DNA of 64,000 bases from Solirubrobacter ginsenosidimutans (GTDB taxonomy: Bacteria; Actinomycetota; Thermoleophilia; Solirubrobacterales; Solirubrobacteraceae), in contig NZ_JAPDOD010000036.1 of the NCBI RefSeq assembly GCF_027587205.1, positions 35,025 to 99,024 on the forward strand, given 5' to 3'. The first letter of the stretch is position 1. The number at the start of each line of letters is the position of its first letter. This document shows positions 34,401 to 42,153 of the stretch, piece after piece. The notes below the pieces were generated by a model that did not search any database, was not told the origin of the DNA, and saw only the letters and a program-made list of their open reading frames with translations. The position numbers were made by a program, and so were the translations under genes.

Positions 34401-36767
34401 GTTGGGAGCGGTCGAGTCGACCGTGCCGTCGTTGTCGAAGTCCCACGCGTAGGTGAGGTCGCCGCCGTCGGGGTCGATCGAGCCCGCGGAGGAGAACTGC
34501 ACCGCCAGCGGGGCGGGGCCGGACGTCTTGTCGGCCTTGGCGACGGCGACCGGGCTGCGCTGCCCCGAGACGTAGTCGATCCGGTAGACGGCCGAGTTCT
34601 CGTCGCCCTGGAAGAAGCCGCCGGAGCCGTAGTCGAGGACGTACAGCGAGCCGTCAGGGCCGAACTCCAGGTCGATCAGCTGCTTGAAGCCGAAGTTGCC
34701 GAAGTAGGTCTCGATGGCGGGGAAGCTGCCGTCGGCGCCGCCGGTGAACGTCTTGATCCACGCGCGGCCGAACTCGTAGGCGAAGTTCTTGCCGTCGAAG
34801 TAGGCGGGGAACTTCGTCGTCGACGGGTTGCTGGCGTCGAAGTGGTACGTCGGGCCGCCCATCGGCGACTCCGAGCCCGAGCCGAACGCCGGGATGCTGC
34901 CGCCGTCGTAGGCGATCCACGCCGGGACCGCCGGCGGGAGGTCAGTGAGGCCCGTGTTGTTGGGCGAGGTGTTCTTCGGCGCGTTGCAGTCGAACTTCGC
35001 GCCGCCCGTGTTGGTGGCGAAGTCCCACTGGTTGTAGGCGTCGTTCTTGCCCGTGCAGTAAGGCCAGCCGTAGTTGCCGGGCTGCTTGATCAGGTTGAAC
35101 TCGACCTGGCCACCCGGGCCGCGGTTCGCCTGCGCGGCGCCGGCGTCGGGGCCGTACTCGCCGAGATAGACATAGCCCGTGGCGCGGTCGACCGCGAAGC
35201 GGAACGGGTTGCGGAAGCCCATGGCGTAGATCTCGGGCTTGGTGCCCATCGTGCCGGGCGTGAACAGGTTGCCGGCCGGGATCGTGTAGGTGCCGTCAGG
35301 CCCGACCTTGATCCGCAGCAGCTTGCCGCGCAGGTCGTTGGTGTTGGCCGCCGTGCGCTGCGCGTCGAAGACCGGGTTGCGGCCGGCGCGCGTGTCGATC
35401 GGCGCGAAGCCGTCGGAGGAGAACGGGTTGGAGTCGTCGCCCGTGACCATGTACAGGTTGCCCTGGGCGTCGAAGTCGATGTCGCCGCCGACGTGGCAGC
35501 ACATGCCGCGGTCGGTCGGGACCTGCAGGATCGTCTGCTCGCTCGCGAGGTCGAGCTTGCCGTCGGCGCCGAGCTTGAAGCGCGACAGGTTGTTGTGGCC
35601 CTTGTACGGCGCGAAGGCCGCGGCGTCGCCGGTCTCCGGCGCGTCCGTGAGCGGCGTCGACAGGCGCGGCGCGTAGTACAGGTAGACCCACTGGTTGGTC
35701 GCGAAGTCGGGGTCGACCGCGACGCCCTGCAGGCCGTCCTCGTCATGCGAGTAGACGTTCAGCTGGGCCGCCAGCGAGGTGGTCGAGTTCGGCGTCGTCA
35801 GCCAGACGCGACCGTCGCGCGAGGTGTGCAGGACGCGGCGGTCCGGCAGCACGGCCAGCGAGATCGGCTCGCCGGTCTTGTCGACGCCCTTGGCCAGCGT
35901 CGCCAGCTCGAAGTCGTTGCTCGTGGGCGGGGAGGTGCGCATCGGGCCGCAGTCGGCGTCCGTGGCGCCCGCCGCGGTCTTCAGGCCGCCGAGCAGGCTC
36001 TTGAGGAAGTCAGGCTCCGAGTAGGAGGCCTGGGTGTGGCCCAGCGCCGTGTACCAGACGCGGCCGCCGTCGAAGTTCGAGCACCAGACGACCGGGTGGT
36101 CGTCAGCGTCGGCGGAGTCGTCGACCTCGTCGTACGTGGACTCGTCGACCGTGGCGAGGACGTGGACGCCGCTCGTGCGCGGCGAGTAGTCCGGGATGCC
36201 CGCCTGGTTGCCGCCGACCACCGGGTCGTTCGGCTTCTGGAAGTTGTACCACTCGTCCGCGCGCGTCCAGGAGGCCGGAATCCCCGTAGTGGAGGGCTCG
36301 TCGGCGTCCTCGATCTTGACCGTCGCGGTCGGCGTGCCGTTCGGGTGGTTGCGGAAGTAGGCGCCGAGCATCTGGCCGTACCACGGCCACGTGTACTCGG
36401 TGTCGGAAGCGGCGTGAACGCCCGCGTAGCCGCCGCCGGCCTTCATGTAGCGCTCGAACGCGGCCTGCTGCGTGTCGTTGAGGACGTCGCCCGTCGTGGA
36501 CAGGAAGACGACGACGTCGTACTGCGCGAGGTTCGCGTCGGTGAATTTCGTCGAGTCCTCGGTCGCGTCGACCGTGAAGCCGTTCTGCGTCCCAAGCGTC
36601 TGGATCGCGGCGATCCCCTGCGGGATCGAGTCGTGACGGAACTGGACCGTCTTCGAGAACACGAGCACCTTCTCGAGCGGCCCGGCCGCCCGTGCGGTGC
36701 CCACACCAAAGACGCACGTGAGCAGCGCAACGAGCAGGCCAAGGCCCGCTCCCCTCCTGGAACGCAT
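31458..36767 (-). CDS. Giant secreted ThuA / PQQ-type sugar dehydrogenase / PKD / CBM6 protein
   Basis: A 1769-residue exported protein. A signal peptide ends TARAAG. Approximate domains: ThuA-like (30-260; GGYAGVHAASDTEYTWPWYG); six-bladed glucose/sorbosone-dehydrogenase propeller (290-715; RGMCCHVGGDIDFDAQGNLY, EIYAMGFRNPFRFAVD); PKD (730-815; SIDPDGGDLTYAWDFDNDG); CBM6-like (965-1085; GRMGYTDPGDWLKFKDINL); PKD (1090-1170); two concanavalin-like domains (1175-1345, 1350-1530); PKD (1540-1625); and a C-terminal beta domain. It probably binds and oxidises or cleaves extracellular polysaccharide or sugar derivatives. ATG 36767 follows GAGGGGGAG. It diverges from the seven-gene surface-protein cluster but lacks their tail module. 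Confidence 0.9.
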   Translation of the reverse strand: MRSRRGAGLGLLVALLTCVFGVGTARAAGPLEKVLVFSKTVQFRHDSIPQGIAAIQTLGTQNGFTVDATEDSTKFTDANLAQYDVVVFLSTTGDVLNDTQQAAFERYMKAGGGYAGVHAASDTEYTWPWYGQMLGAYFRNHPNGTPTATVKIEDADEPSTTGIPASWTRADEWYNFQKPNDPVVGGNQAGIPDYSPRTSGVHVLATVDESTYDEVDDSADADDHPVVWCSNFDGGRVWYTALGHTQASYSEPDFLKSLLGGLKTAAGATDADCGPMRTSPPTSNDFELATLAKGVDKTGEPISLAVLPDRRVLHTSRDGRVWLTTPNSTTSLAAQLNVYSHDEDGLQGVAVDPDFATNQWVYLYYAPRLSTPLTDAPETGDAAAFAPYKGHNNLSRFKLGADGKLDLASEQTILQVPTDRGMCCHVGGDIDFDAQGNLYMVTGDDSNPFSSDGFAPIDTRAGRNPVFDAQRTAANTNDLRGKLLRIKVGPDGTYTIPAGNLFTPGTMGTKPEIYAMGFRNPFRFAVDRATGYVYLGEYGPDAGAAQANRGPGGQVEFNLIKQPGNYGWPYCTGKNDAYNQWDFATNTGGAKFDCNAPKNTSPNNTGLTDLPPAVPAWIAYDGGSIPAFGSGSESPMGGPTYHFDASNPSTTKFPAYFDGKNFAYEFGRAWIKTFTGGADGSFPAIETYFGNFGFKQLIDLEFGPDGSLYVLDYGSGGFFQGDENSAVYRIDYVSGQRSPVAVAKADKTSGPAPLAVQFSSAGSIDPDGGDLTYAWDFDNDGTVDSTAPNPAHTFAAGRYIAALTVKDPSGKEAHSSVNIVSGNTMPTVKINLPANGAIYNYGDTIKYTITVTDPEDGTIDCSKVLLNTALGHNDHSHGDQSMTGCSGQFTIPQAWEDKTQHTWYILGASYTDKTTGLELTGTNQVILEWSTQQAEMFDENSGMQETRATAAAGGGRMGYTDPGDWLKFKDINLTGITSVTARTTGVANSRFELRVDSPTGPLVASIPVVSSGDWEIYKTQDPAAVTDPGGTHDLYAVFPQSNMDLDEFTFNGPGANGNATPVISAASATPLSGASPLKVDFTANATDPEGTAVSYSWDFGVAGVPAATTKDASYTYTQRGLYTATLTVKDADGRSATRTFTVEVLGTCPGTDLFTGTTLDRTVWPTIVREDAANYKVENGFLKINAVAGDMWTGATTAKNIISRPVPKGPWTATTKVTLAQVANGEQAAVILRQSDTEFLKAAYIRTAEGRNIELVGLRAGSEPTVERSAIFATSAPNTVYLRMTSNGTTVSAAYSLDGVTFTTVGTPKALDRMTSPLIGISAYNGTAGTPASFEWFNLSGSDDEFDGNALNDCRWSTILRPVAGEVRVTGGQLQIDAIDGDQYNGTSTAKNVLLQNAPASGPWQAITKVKIPQGGSYEQGGLILFKDDKNFAKAVLMDSEGSGWVVEFGQDINGVASTPTGYRSASLPASVEANGIWLRMTSDGTSLKAAYSLDGTAWTDMTLTRSLATLATPKIGLAGYHGNGQPISFDRFELKAGAQNSAPVISSATATPSGGNAPLPVQFGVTATDPEGAALTYAWDLNGDGTTDSIQQNPTYRYTVAGTYVAKVTVSDGELTASKTVTVTVTGVAVSGDAPVTGEVPGTLSLTLGGPVSFATFMPALTKDYTASTTAMVTSTAAEAVLTVGDPSANATGHLVNGSFSLAQALQVKTGSAAFAPVTASTPLTSWTAPVGKAAVAIDFKQSIAETDGLRSGTYGKTLVFTLSTTTP

Positions 36768-36926
36768 GGAACTCCCCCTCTCATTCAACTTTCAAGCGGC
36801 GCGGGAAGCTATCAGCCTTTTGTCATCTGTCACGCAAATCTTGATCGACCATCCGTCGAATGACACGAGTAACCGGTTCTTGGAGTGCCGGGTTCTGGAT
36901 CTCGGGCAAAAAATCGGCCGTCCCAT

Positions 36927-36932
36927 TAGGGT
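36927..36932 (+). promoter_or_regulatory. -10-like element (TAGGGT) for the first surface-protein gene
   Basis: TAGGGT ends 11 bases before the ATG at 36944, in the same position as the better promoters of three later paralogues. No convincing -35 box is seen 17-19 bases upstream. The remaining divergent gap (36768-36926) shows no other feature I can name. Confidence 0.4.
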
Positions 36933-36943
36933 CGAGAGCACCT

Positions 36944-38608
36944 ATGCGCTCCCGTGTCATCGTCGCCGCACTCGCTCTCAGCCTCCTCACGGCCTCGCCC
37001 GCGGCGGCCGAGACCTACTTCGTCACCGGCACCGGCGACACGGGCGATCCAGTGGGTTGCGTGACCCCGGCGAGTTGCCCGACCCTGCGCGACGCCGTGC
37101 TCGAGGCCGGGCGCGACCCGAATGAGGACGCCATCTCGCTCCCCCCCGGGACCATCACGCTCACCGCCGGGCAGTTCCAGCTGACCTCGAATGTCGGCAT
37201 CGTCGGCGCGGGTGCTCGCGCGACGACGATTCAGGGTGCGAGCCCGGCCCGGGTATTCGACGTCGAGGGACCGGTCACCGTGAGCTTCTCGAACATGACG
37301 ATCGCCGGCGGAGCCCCGGTCTCCGGCGACGGCGGGAACATCCTCGTCGGTCAGGGCTCGCACGTCGGGCTCGTGTTCGCCCGCGTCACGGGCGGCACCG
37401 CCATCAGCGGCGGCGGCATCGCGAACTCCGGCACGCTGACGATCGCCAACAGCCTGATCGACCACAACACCGCGAGCACCGGCGGAGGCATCTACAACAA
37501 CGGCTCGCAGGGTGCGGCCGAGCTGGTCGTGGCCGACTCCACCGTCTTCTCCAACACGGTCAACGAGCAGGGCGGCGGAATCCTGTCCAGCGGCACCGGC
37601 AGCAACTCCGTCTCGATCCTGGCGTCGACGGTGGCGGGCAACACGCAGGGCGGGCTGTTGCTGCAAGGCGGGAGCTCGTCGGTCAACGCGTCGATCATCG
37701 CCAACAATCCGCAAGGCAACTGCTCCGGGACGATCGGCAGCGGGAGCCAGAACGTCGAGAACGCGGACAGTTGCGGCTTCGACCACGGCACCAACCGCGT
37801 CGGCATCGGCACGGGTCTGTCGGCGGCTCTCGTCAACGCGGGCGGCGGGACGGACGTGCTGACGATCCCCGCCGCGAGCCCGGCGGTCGACTACGTGACG
37901 CCGTGCCTCGTGACGATCGACCAGCGCGGCTACAACCGGGTTCCCAACGGGGAGTCCGCCTGCGACGCGGGCGCGTACGAGCTGTCGGGGGTCCCGCCAC
38001 AGGCTCCGCCGGAGCCGACCCCGACGCCCGAACCGCCGGTCCCCACCCCGGAGCCTCCGGTCGCGACTCCGATCGCCACGCCGGTGGCCACCCCCGTGAC
38101 GAACAAGTCCGTTGCCGCGGACGTGACCGGTGACGTGAAGATCAAGGACCCGAAGACGAAGAAGTTCATCCCGCTCAAGGACGGCGTGGTGCCCAACGGC
38201 TCGGAGATCGACGCGCGCGACGGCGAGATCACAATCACGACCACGACGCCGGGCGAGAAGGCCACGTTCTACGACGGCATCTTCAAGATCCAGCAGACGA
38301 AGAAGCTCACGACACTCACGCTGACGGAGGAGCTCACAGGCTGCAAGCAGGCCAAGGGCAAGGCGAGCGCGGCGGCGAAGAAGCCCAAGACCCGCAAGCT
38401 CTGGGGCGACGGCAAGGGCAAATTCCGCACCAAGGGCCAATACAGCGCCGCCACCGTCCGTGGCACCAAGTGGCTCGTCCAGGACGCGTGCACCACGACG
38501 ACCACCAGGGTCAGCACGGGCACCGTCCAGGTCGAGGACTTCGTCACGCACAAGCGGGTCCTGGTGACCAAGCGCAAGCCGTACGTCGCCCGGGCGAAGA
38601 AGAAGTAG
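36944..38608 (+). CDS. Surface-protein cluster gene 1: CSLREA beta-helix protein with FecR-like tail
   Basis: A 554-residue secreted protein. Signal peptide 1-22 (ASPAAA). Residues 23-60 carry a CSLREA-like motif (CPTLRDAVLEAG). A right-handed beta-helix (about 60-340) with Gly-rich turns (SGGGIANSGTLTIANSLIDH) ends in a choice-of-anchor Q motif (ACDAGAYEL). A Pro/Thr linker (about 350-385) leads to the cluster's common tail (386-554): FecR-like strands (GSEIDARDGEITI), Cys (TGCKQAK), RKLWGDGKGKFR, RGTKWLV, Cys (QDAC), and basic end RAKKK. It likely sits on or near the cell wall as an adhesin or matrix protein; this is inference. Start chosen at the signal peptide ATG. Confidence 0.85.
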   Translation: MRSRVIVAALALSLLTASPAAAETYFVTGTGDTGDPVGCVTPASCPTLRDAVLEAGRDPNEDAISLPPGTITLTAGQFQLTSNVGIVGAGARATTIQGASPARVFDVEGPVTVSFSNMTIAGGAPVSGDGGNILVGQGSHVGLVFARVTGGTAISGGGIANSGTLTIANSLIDHNTASTGGGIYNNGSQGAAELVVADSTVFSNTVNEQGGGILSSGTGSNSVSILASTVAGNTQGGLLLQGGSSSVNASIIANNPQGNCSGTIGSGSQNVENADSCGFDHGTNRVGIGTGLSAALVNAGGGTDVLTIPAASPAVDYVTPCLVTIDQRGYNRVPNGESACDAGAYELSGVPPQAPPEPTPTPEPPVPTPEPPVATPIATPVATPVTNKSVAADVTGDVKIKDPKTKKFIPLKDGVVPNGSEIDARDGEITITTTTPGEKATFYDGIFKIQQTKKLTTLTLTEELTGCKQAKGKASAAAKKPKTRKLWGDGKGKFRTKGQYSAATVRGTKWLVQDACTTTTTRVSTGTVQVEDFVTHKRVLVTKRKPYVARAKKK

Positions 38609-38649
38609 CCGCCGCAACTTCCAACGCGCCCGTGGTTTTTCACAGCGCC

Positions 38650-40377
38650 TTGACCGCCAAGCTCGCTCTCGCGACGGTCGTCCTCGCGCTGTTTCCGGCC
38701 GCGGCGAGCGCGGACACGTTCACGGTCACCGGGCCCGCCGACACCATCGGCGCCTCCGGCTGCACCGCGGCGCTGTGCACGCTCCGGAGCGCCATCAGCG
38801 CCGCCGCGGACAATGGGAACACGACCGATGACGTGATCGTGCTTCCTGCCGGGCAATACGCGGTCAGCACGCAGCTCGGGCAGTTGGCCATTCCCACCGG
38901 CGCGACGCGGATCACGATCCAAGGCGCAGGCGCGAATTCGACGACGATCCAACCTCCGGCGTCGATCCGCACGCTCACGATCAACAGCAACGCGAGCGTC
39001 ACGATCACCGGCGTCACCTTGCGCGGCGGGTCGGGGGCCAGCGGCCAGGGCGGGAACCTGCTGCTGTCGAGCCAGGCTTCGGCGACGCTCGACCGCGTGC
39101 GGATCACCGGTGGCAACGCGGCCCAAGGTGGCGGGGTCGCCGCGCTCGGCGCGACCGCGCTGACGATCCAGTCCAGCCTGATCGACGCCAACATCGCGAC
39201 CGGAACCGCGCTCACCGCGGCGGGCGGCGGCGTCTACGTCCAGGGCCAGACCTTCACGACGGCACTGACCGTCCAGGACTCGACGATCGTGTCCAACTCG
39301 GCGCGCAACGGCGGCGGGATCGCGATCGAGAACAACTCGGGCAAGCCGCCGGTGCTGCGCGGCGTGACCCTGACGCGCAACAACGCCCGCGCCGGCACCC
39401 CGAGCGGTGGGGCGGGCGGGATCTCGTCCGCCGCCACCAACGCCACCTTCCAAGGCTCGATCGTCGGCGGCAACACGTCCACCTTCAACTTCGGCCCCGG
39501 CCCGCAGGACCTGCTGTCCAACTGCTCGCTCGCCACCCCCGCCACGGATGCCGGCGGCAACGTCACGCCCGACACCGCCGACGCTTGCGGCCTCGGCGGC
39601 TCCCACGCCGATCCACACCTGGCGGCCGCGCTGGACTCCTCCGAGCCGCCCGCGCTGGCGCTCCCCGCGAACAGCCCGGCGGTGGACATCGCCGACTGCG
39701 CCGGGCGAACCGTCGATCAGCGCGGCGTTGCTCGCCCGCAGCTCAATGCGTGCGATGCCGGCGCCTACGAGTATCAGCCGCCGCCGGTGGAGCCGACACC
39801 GACGCCGACGCCCACAGAGACCCCGGCGCCGAGCCCGACCGCGACACCCACGCCCACGCCACCACCCGTGCGCAACGAGAGCGTCGGGGCCACGCCGGTG
39901 CGTGGCACGGTGCTGGTCAAGCTCCCGCGCACGTCGAAGTTCGTCCCGCTCGATGCGTCGGTGATCGGCAACGGGTCAGAGGTCGACACCCGCAAGGGCC
40001 GCGTGGAGATCACGACCTCGACCGGCGAGAAGGCCGTGTTCTACGAGGGCACCTTCAAGGTCTCCCAGTCCGGCGGTCTGACCACGTTGACCCTGACCGA
40101 GAAGCTCGCGCCGTGCCCGAAGGCGAAGTCGTCCGCGCGGGCGGCGGCGAAGAAGCCCAAGACGCGCAAGCTCTGGGGTGACGGCAAGGGCAAGTTCCGC
40201 ACCAAGGGCCAATACAGCGCCGCCACGGTCCGCGGGACCAAGTGGCTCGTGCAGGACGGATGCCGCTACACCAGGACGACGGTCGCCAGCGGCGTCGTGA
40301 GCGTCCGCGACGACGTGACCAAGCGCACGATCATCCGGCGCAAGGGCACGTCGTACACCGCCCGCCCACGCCGCTGA
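38650..40377 (+). CDS. Surface-protein cluster gene 2: CSLREA beta-helix protein with FecR-like tail
   Basis: A 575-residue secreted protein and the closest paralogue of gene 6 (46230-48941) in its N-terminal half. TTG at 38650 gives a 21-residue signal peptide (MTAKLALATVV...AAASA), matching the 22-23 residues of the other members; a GTG at 38632 is the alternative. CSLREA-like CTLRSAISAAADNG; beta-helix to about residue 365 (NGGGIAIENNSGKPPVLRGV); choice-of-anchor Q end (NACDAGAYEYQ). Pro/Thr linker 376-408; common tail 409-575 with APCPKAK, RKLWGDGKGKFR, RGTKWLVQDGC and end RPRR. It starts 41 bases after gene 1 with no visible promoter, so the two may be cotranscribed. Confidence 0.83.
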   Translation: MTAKLALATVVLALFPAAASADTFTVTGPADTIGASGCTAALCTLRSAISAAADNGNTTDDVIVLPAGQYAVSTQLGQLAIPTGATRITIQGAGANSTTIQPPASIRTLTINSNASVTITGVTLRGGSGASGQGGNLLLSSQASATLDRVRITGGNAAQGGGVAALGATALTIQSSLIDANIATGTALTAAGGGVYVQGQTFTTALTVQDSTIVSNSARNGGGIAIENNSGKPPVLRGVTLTRNNARAGTPSGGAGGISSAATNATFQGSIVGGNTSTFNFGPGPQDLLSNCSLATPATDAGGNVTPDTADACGLGGSHADPHLAAALDSSEPPALALPANSPAVDIADCAGRTVDQRGVARPQLNACDAGAYEYQPPPVEPTPTPTPTETPAPSPTATPTPTPPPVRNESVGATPVRGTVLVKLPRTSKFVPLDASVIGNGSEVDTRKGRVEITTSTGEKAVFYEGTFKVSQSGGLTTLTLTEKLAPCPKAKSSARAAAKKPKTRKLWGDGKGKFRTKGQYSAATVRGTKWLVQDGCRYTRTTVASGVVSVRDDVTKRTIIRRKGTSYTARPRR

Positions 40378-40393
40378 CCCAGACTTCCGTCGG

Positions 40394-40423
40394 TTGCAAA
40401 CCACCACCAACCCGAACTAATGT
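40394..40423 (+). promoter_or_regulatory. Promoter of surface-protein gene 3
   Basis: TTGCAA (40394-40399), 18-base spacer, TAATGT (40418-40423), then 11 bases to the ATG at 40435. Transcription would begin only a few bases before the start codon. Confidence 0.6.
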
Positions 40424-40434
40424 CGTCGCGCCGG

Positions 40435-42150
40435 ATGCGCCTTTCCGCTGTACCGCTCGCTCTCGTACTCGTGCTGCTCGCCGCCTGGCCGGCTTCCGCC
40501 GCGAACTTCACCGTCAATCGGACCGATGACGTGGCGGGCGCGGCTGGTTGTCCGCAGATCTGCACGCTCCGCAACGCGGTAAACGGCTCGCAGGACGCGT
40601 CGAACACGATCACGGTGCCGGCCGGCACCTACACGCTGACCAGCTCGATCACGATCCCGAAGACGATCACGATCACGGGCGCCGGCGCGTCGTCGACGAC
40701 GATCACCGGCAACAACACGTTCCGGATCTTCACGGTCAGCTCGGAACATGTCCTGCAGCTGACGGGCGTGACGGTGACCGGCGGCAACGCGACGACGGAC
40801 ACGGCGAATCCGTACGGCGGCGGCATCCTCGTCTCCGGCAGTGCGCGCCTGATCCTCACGGGGTCGCGGATCACCGGCAACTCCGCCCCGAGCGGTGGCG
40901 GCGGGATCGCGCTGCGAGGCGGGTTGATCGCCGGGGCCGTCTCCAGCGTCATCGACAACAACAGCACGACCGGCTCCGGTGGCGGCATCCTCGCGCAGCC
41001 GCTGCAGGCGGGCGGCAACGCCGGAACGCTCGCGCTCGTCGACTCCACGGTCGCCTTCAACTCCGCGGCGAGCGGCGGCGGCATCGCGTCGCGCGACAAC
41101 GCGAGCGCGGTCTCGCTCGAGCGCGTCACGGTCGCCGACAACCGCTCCACCACCGCCCCCGGCGGCGGGCTCTACATCACGCCGGCCCAGGCCAACTTCA
41201 CCGTCAAGTCCTCGATCGTCGCGCGCAACAGCGCGACCGCGCCGCGCACGGGCGTCACCGCGCCGTCGGACTGCGCCCCCTTCGCGCCGGCGAACTCCGG
41301 CCAGAACGTCGAGTCCGGCAGCGACTGCGGATTCACCAACGGCAGCCAGAACGCCGACGCCGGGCTCGCGCCGCAACTCGTCACGATCAACGGGACCTAC
41401 GTGCTGCCGCTGCTCGCGGGGAGCCCGGCGATCGATCGCGCGGTCGACTGCGGCGCCGGCACGCAAGATCAGACCGGCACCGCGCGACCGGTGGGTGCCG
41501 CGTGTGATTCCGGGGCGTTCGAGTACATCCCGCCGCCCCCGGAGCCGACACCCACGGCCGCTCCCGCCCCGCAGCCGACCGTCGCACCCACGCCGGCGCC
41601 GACGGCCACCCCCACGCCCACCCCGGTCTACGGGAAGACGGTCGTCGGCGGCAGCCTCAGCGGGACGATCCTCGTGCGCGACCCAGGGAGCAAGACGTTC
41701 AAGCTGCTGCCCGCGGTGCAGGCCATCAAGGTCGGCTCGACCGTCGACGCGCGCAAGGGCGTCGTGACGCTCACGTCCGTGCCCAAGGCCGGCGGCAAGC
41801 CCGAGACCGCGAAGTTCTACGCCGGGATGTTCAAGGTCACGCAGTCGGGCGGGATCACGACGCTCACGCTCAACGAGCCACTGGCACCGTGCGCGCCGGC
41901 CAGATCGGCCCGCGCGGCGGCGAAGAAGCCCAAGACGCGCAAGCTCTGGGGTGACGGGAAAGGCAAGTTCCGGACGAAAGGCCAATACAGCGCCGCGACC
42001 GTTCGCGGTACCAAGTGGCTCGTGCAGGACGGATGCCGCTACACCAGGACGACGGTCGCAACCGGCGTGGTGGGCGTCCGCGACGACGTGACAAAGCGCA
42101 CGGTTATCCTGCGCAAGGGCAAGAGCTACACCGCGAGACCGAGGCGATAA
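40435..42150 (+). CDS. Surface-protein cluster gene 3: CSLREA beta-helix protein with FecR-like tail
   Basis: A 571-residue secreted protein. I chose ATG 40435 rather than an in-frame ATG at 40420 because the latter lies in the -10 element and 40435 gives a 22-residue signal peptide (MRLSAVPLALV...WPASA). CSLREA-like CTLRNAVNGS; beta-helix (about 55-345) with SGGGIASRDNASAVSLERVT; choice-of-anchor Q end (AACDSGAFEY). Pro/Thr/Ala linker 366-398; common tail 399-571: GSTVDARKGVVTL, Cys in APCAPAR, RKLWGDGKGKFR, RGTKWLVQDGC, end RPRR. The tail DNA shares a 47-base identical stretch with gene 2. Gene 4 starts 3 bases after its stop, so both form one unit. Confidence 0.86.
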   Translation: MRLSAVPLALVLVLLAAWPASAANFTVNRTDDVAGAAGCPQICTLRNAVNGSQDASNTITVPAGTYTLTSSITIPKTITITGAGASSTTITGNNTFRIFTVSSEHVLQLTGVTVTGGNATTDTANPYGGGILVSGSARLILTGSRITGNSAPSGGGGIALRGGLIAGAVSSVIDNNSTTGSGGGILAQPLQAGGNAGTLALVDSTVAFNSAASGGGIASRDNASAVSLERVTVADNRSTTAPGGGLYITPAQANFTVKSSIVARNSATAPRTGVTAPSDCAPFAPANSGQNVESGSDCGFTNGSQNADAGLAPQLVTINGTYVLPLLAGSPAIDRAVDCGAGTQDQTGTARPVGAACDSGAFEYIPPPPEPTPTAAPAPQPTVAPTPAPTATPTPTPVYGKTVVGGSLSGTILVRDPGSKTFKLLPAVQAIKVGSTVDARKGVVTLTSVPKAGGKPETAKFYAGMFKVTQSGGITTLTLNEPLAPCAPARSARAAAKKPKTRKLWGDGKGKFRTKGQYSAATVRGTKWLVQDGCRYTRTTVATGVVGVRDDVTKRTVILRKGKSYTARPRR

Positions 42151-42153
42151 ACG

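Noticed and set aside
31401..36863. Plus-strand open frame of about 1820 codons
   Set aside because: Antisense of the ThuA/sugar dehydrogenase gene. High GC removes stop codons from that frame; the translation is low-complexity and lacks domains.
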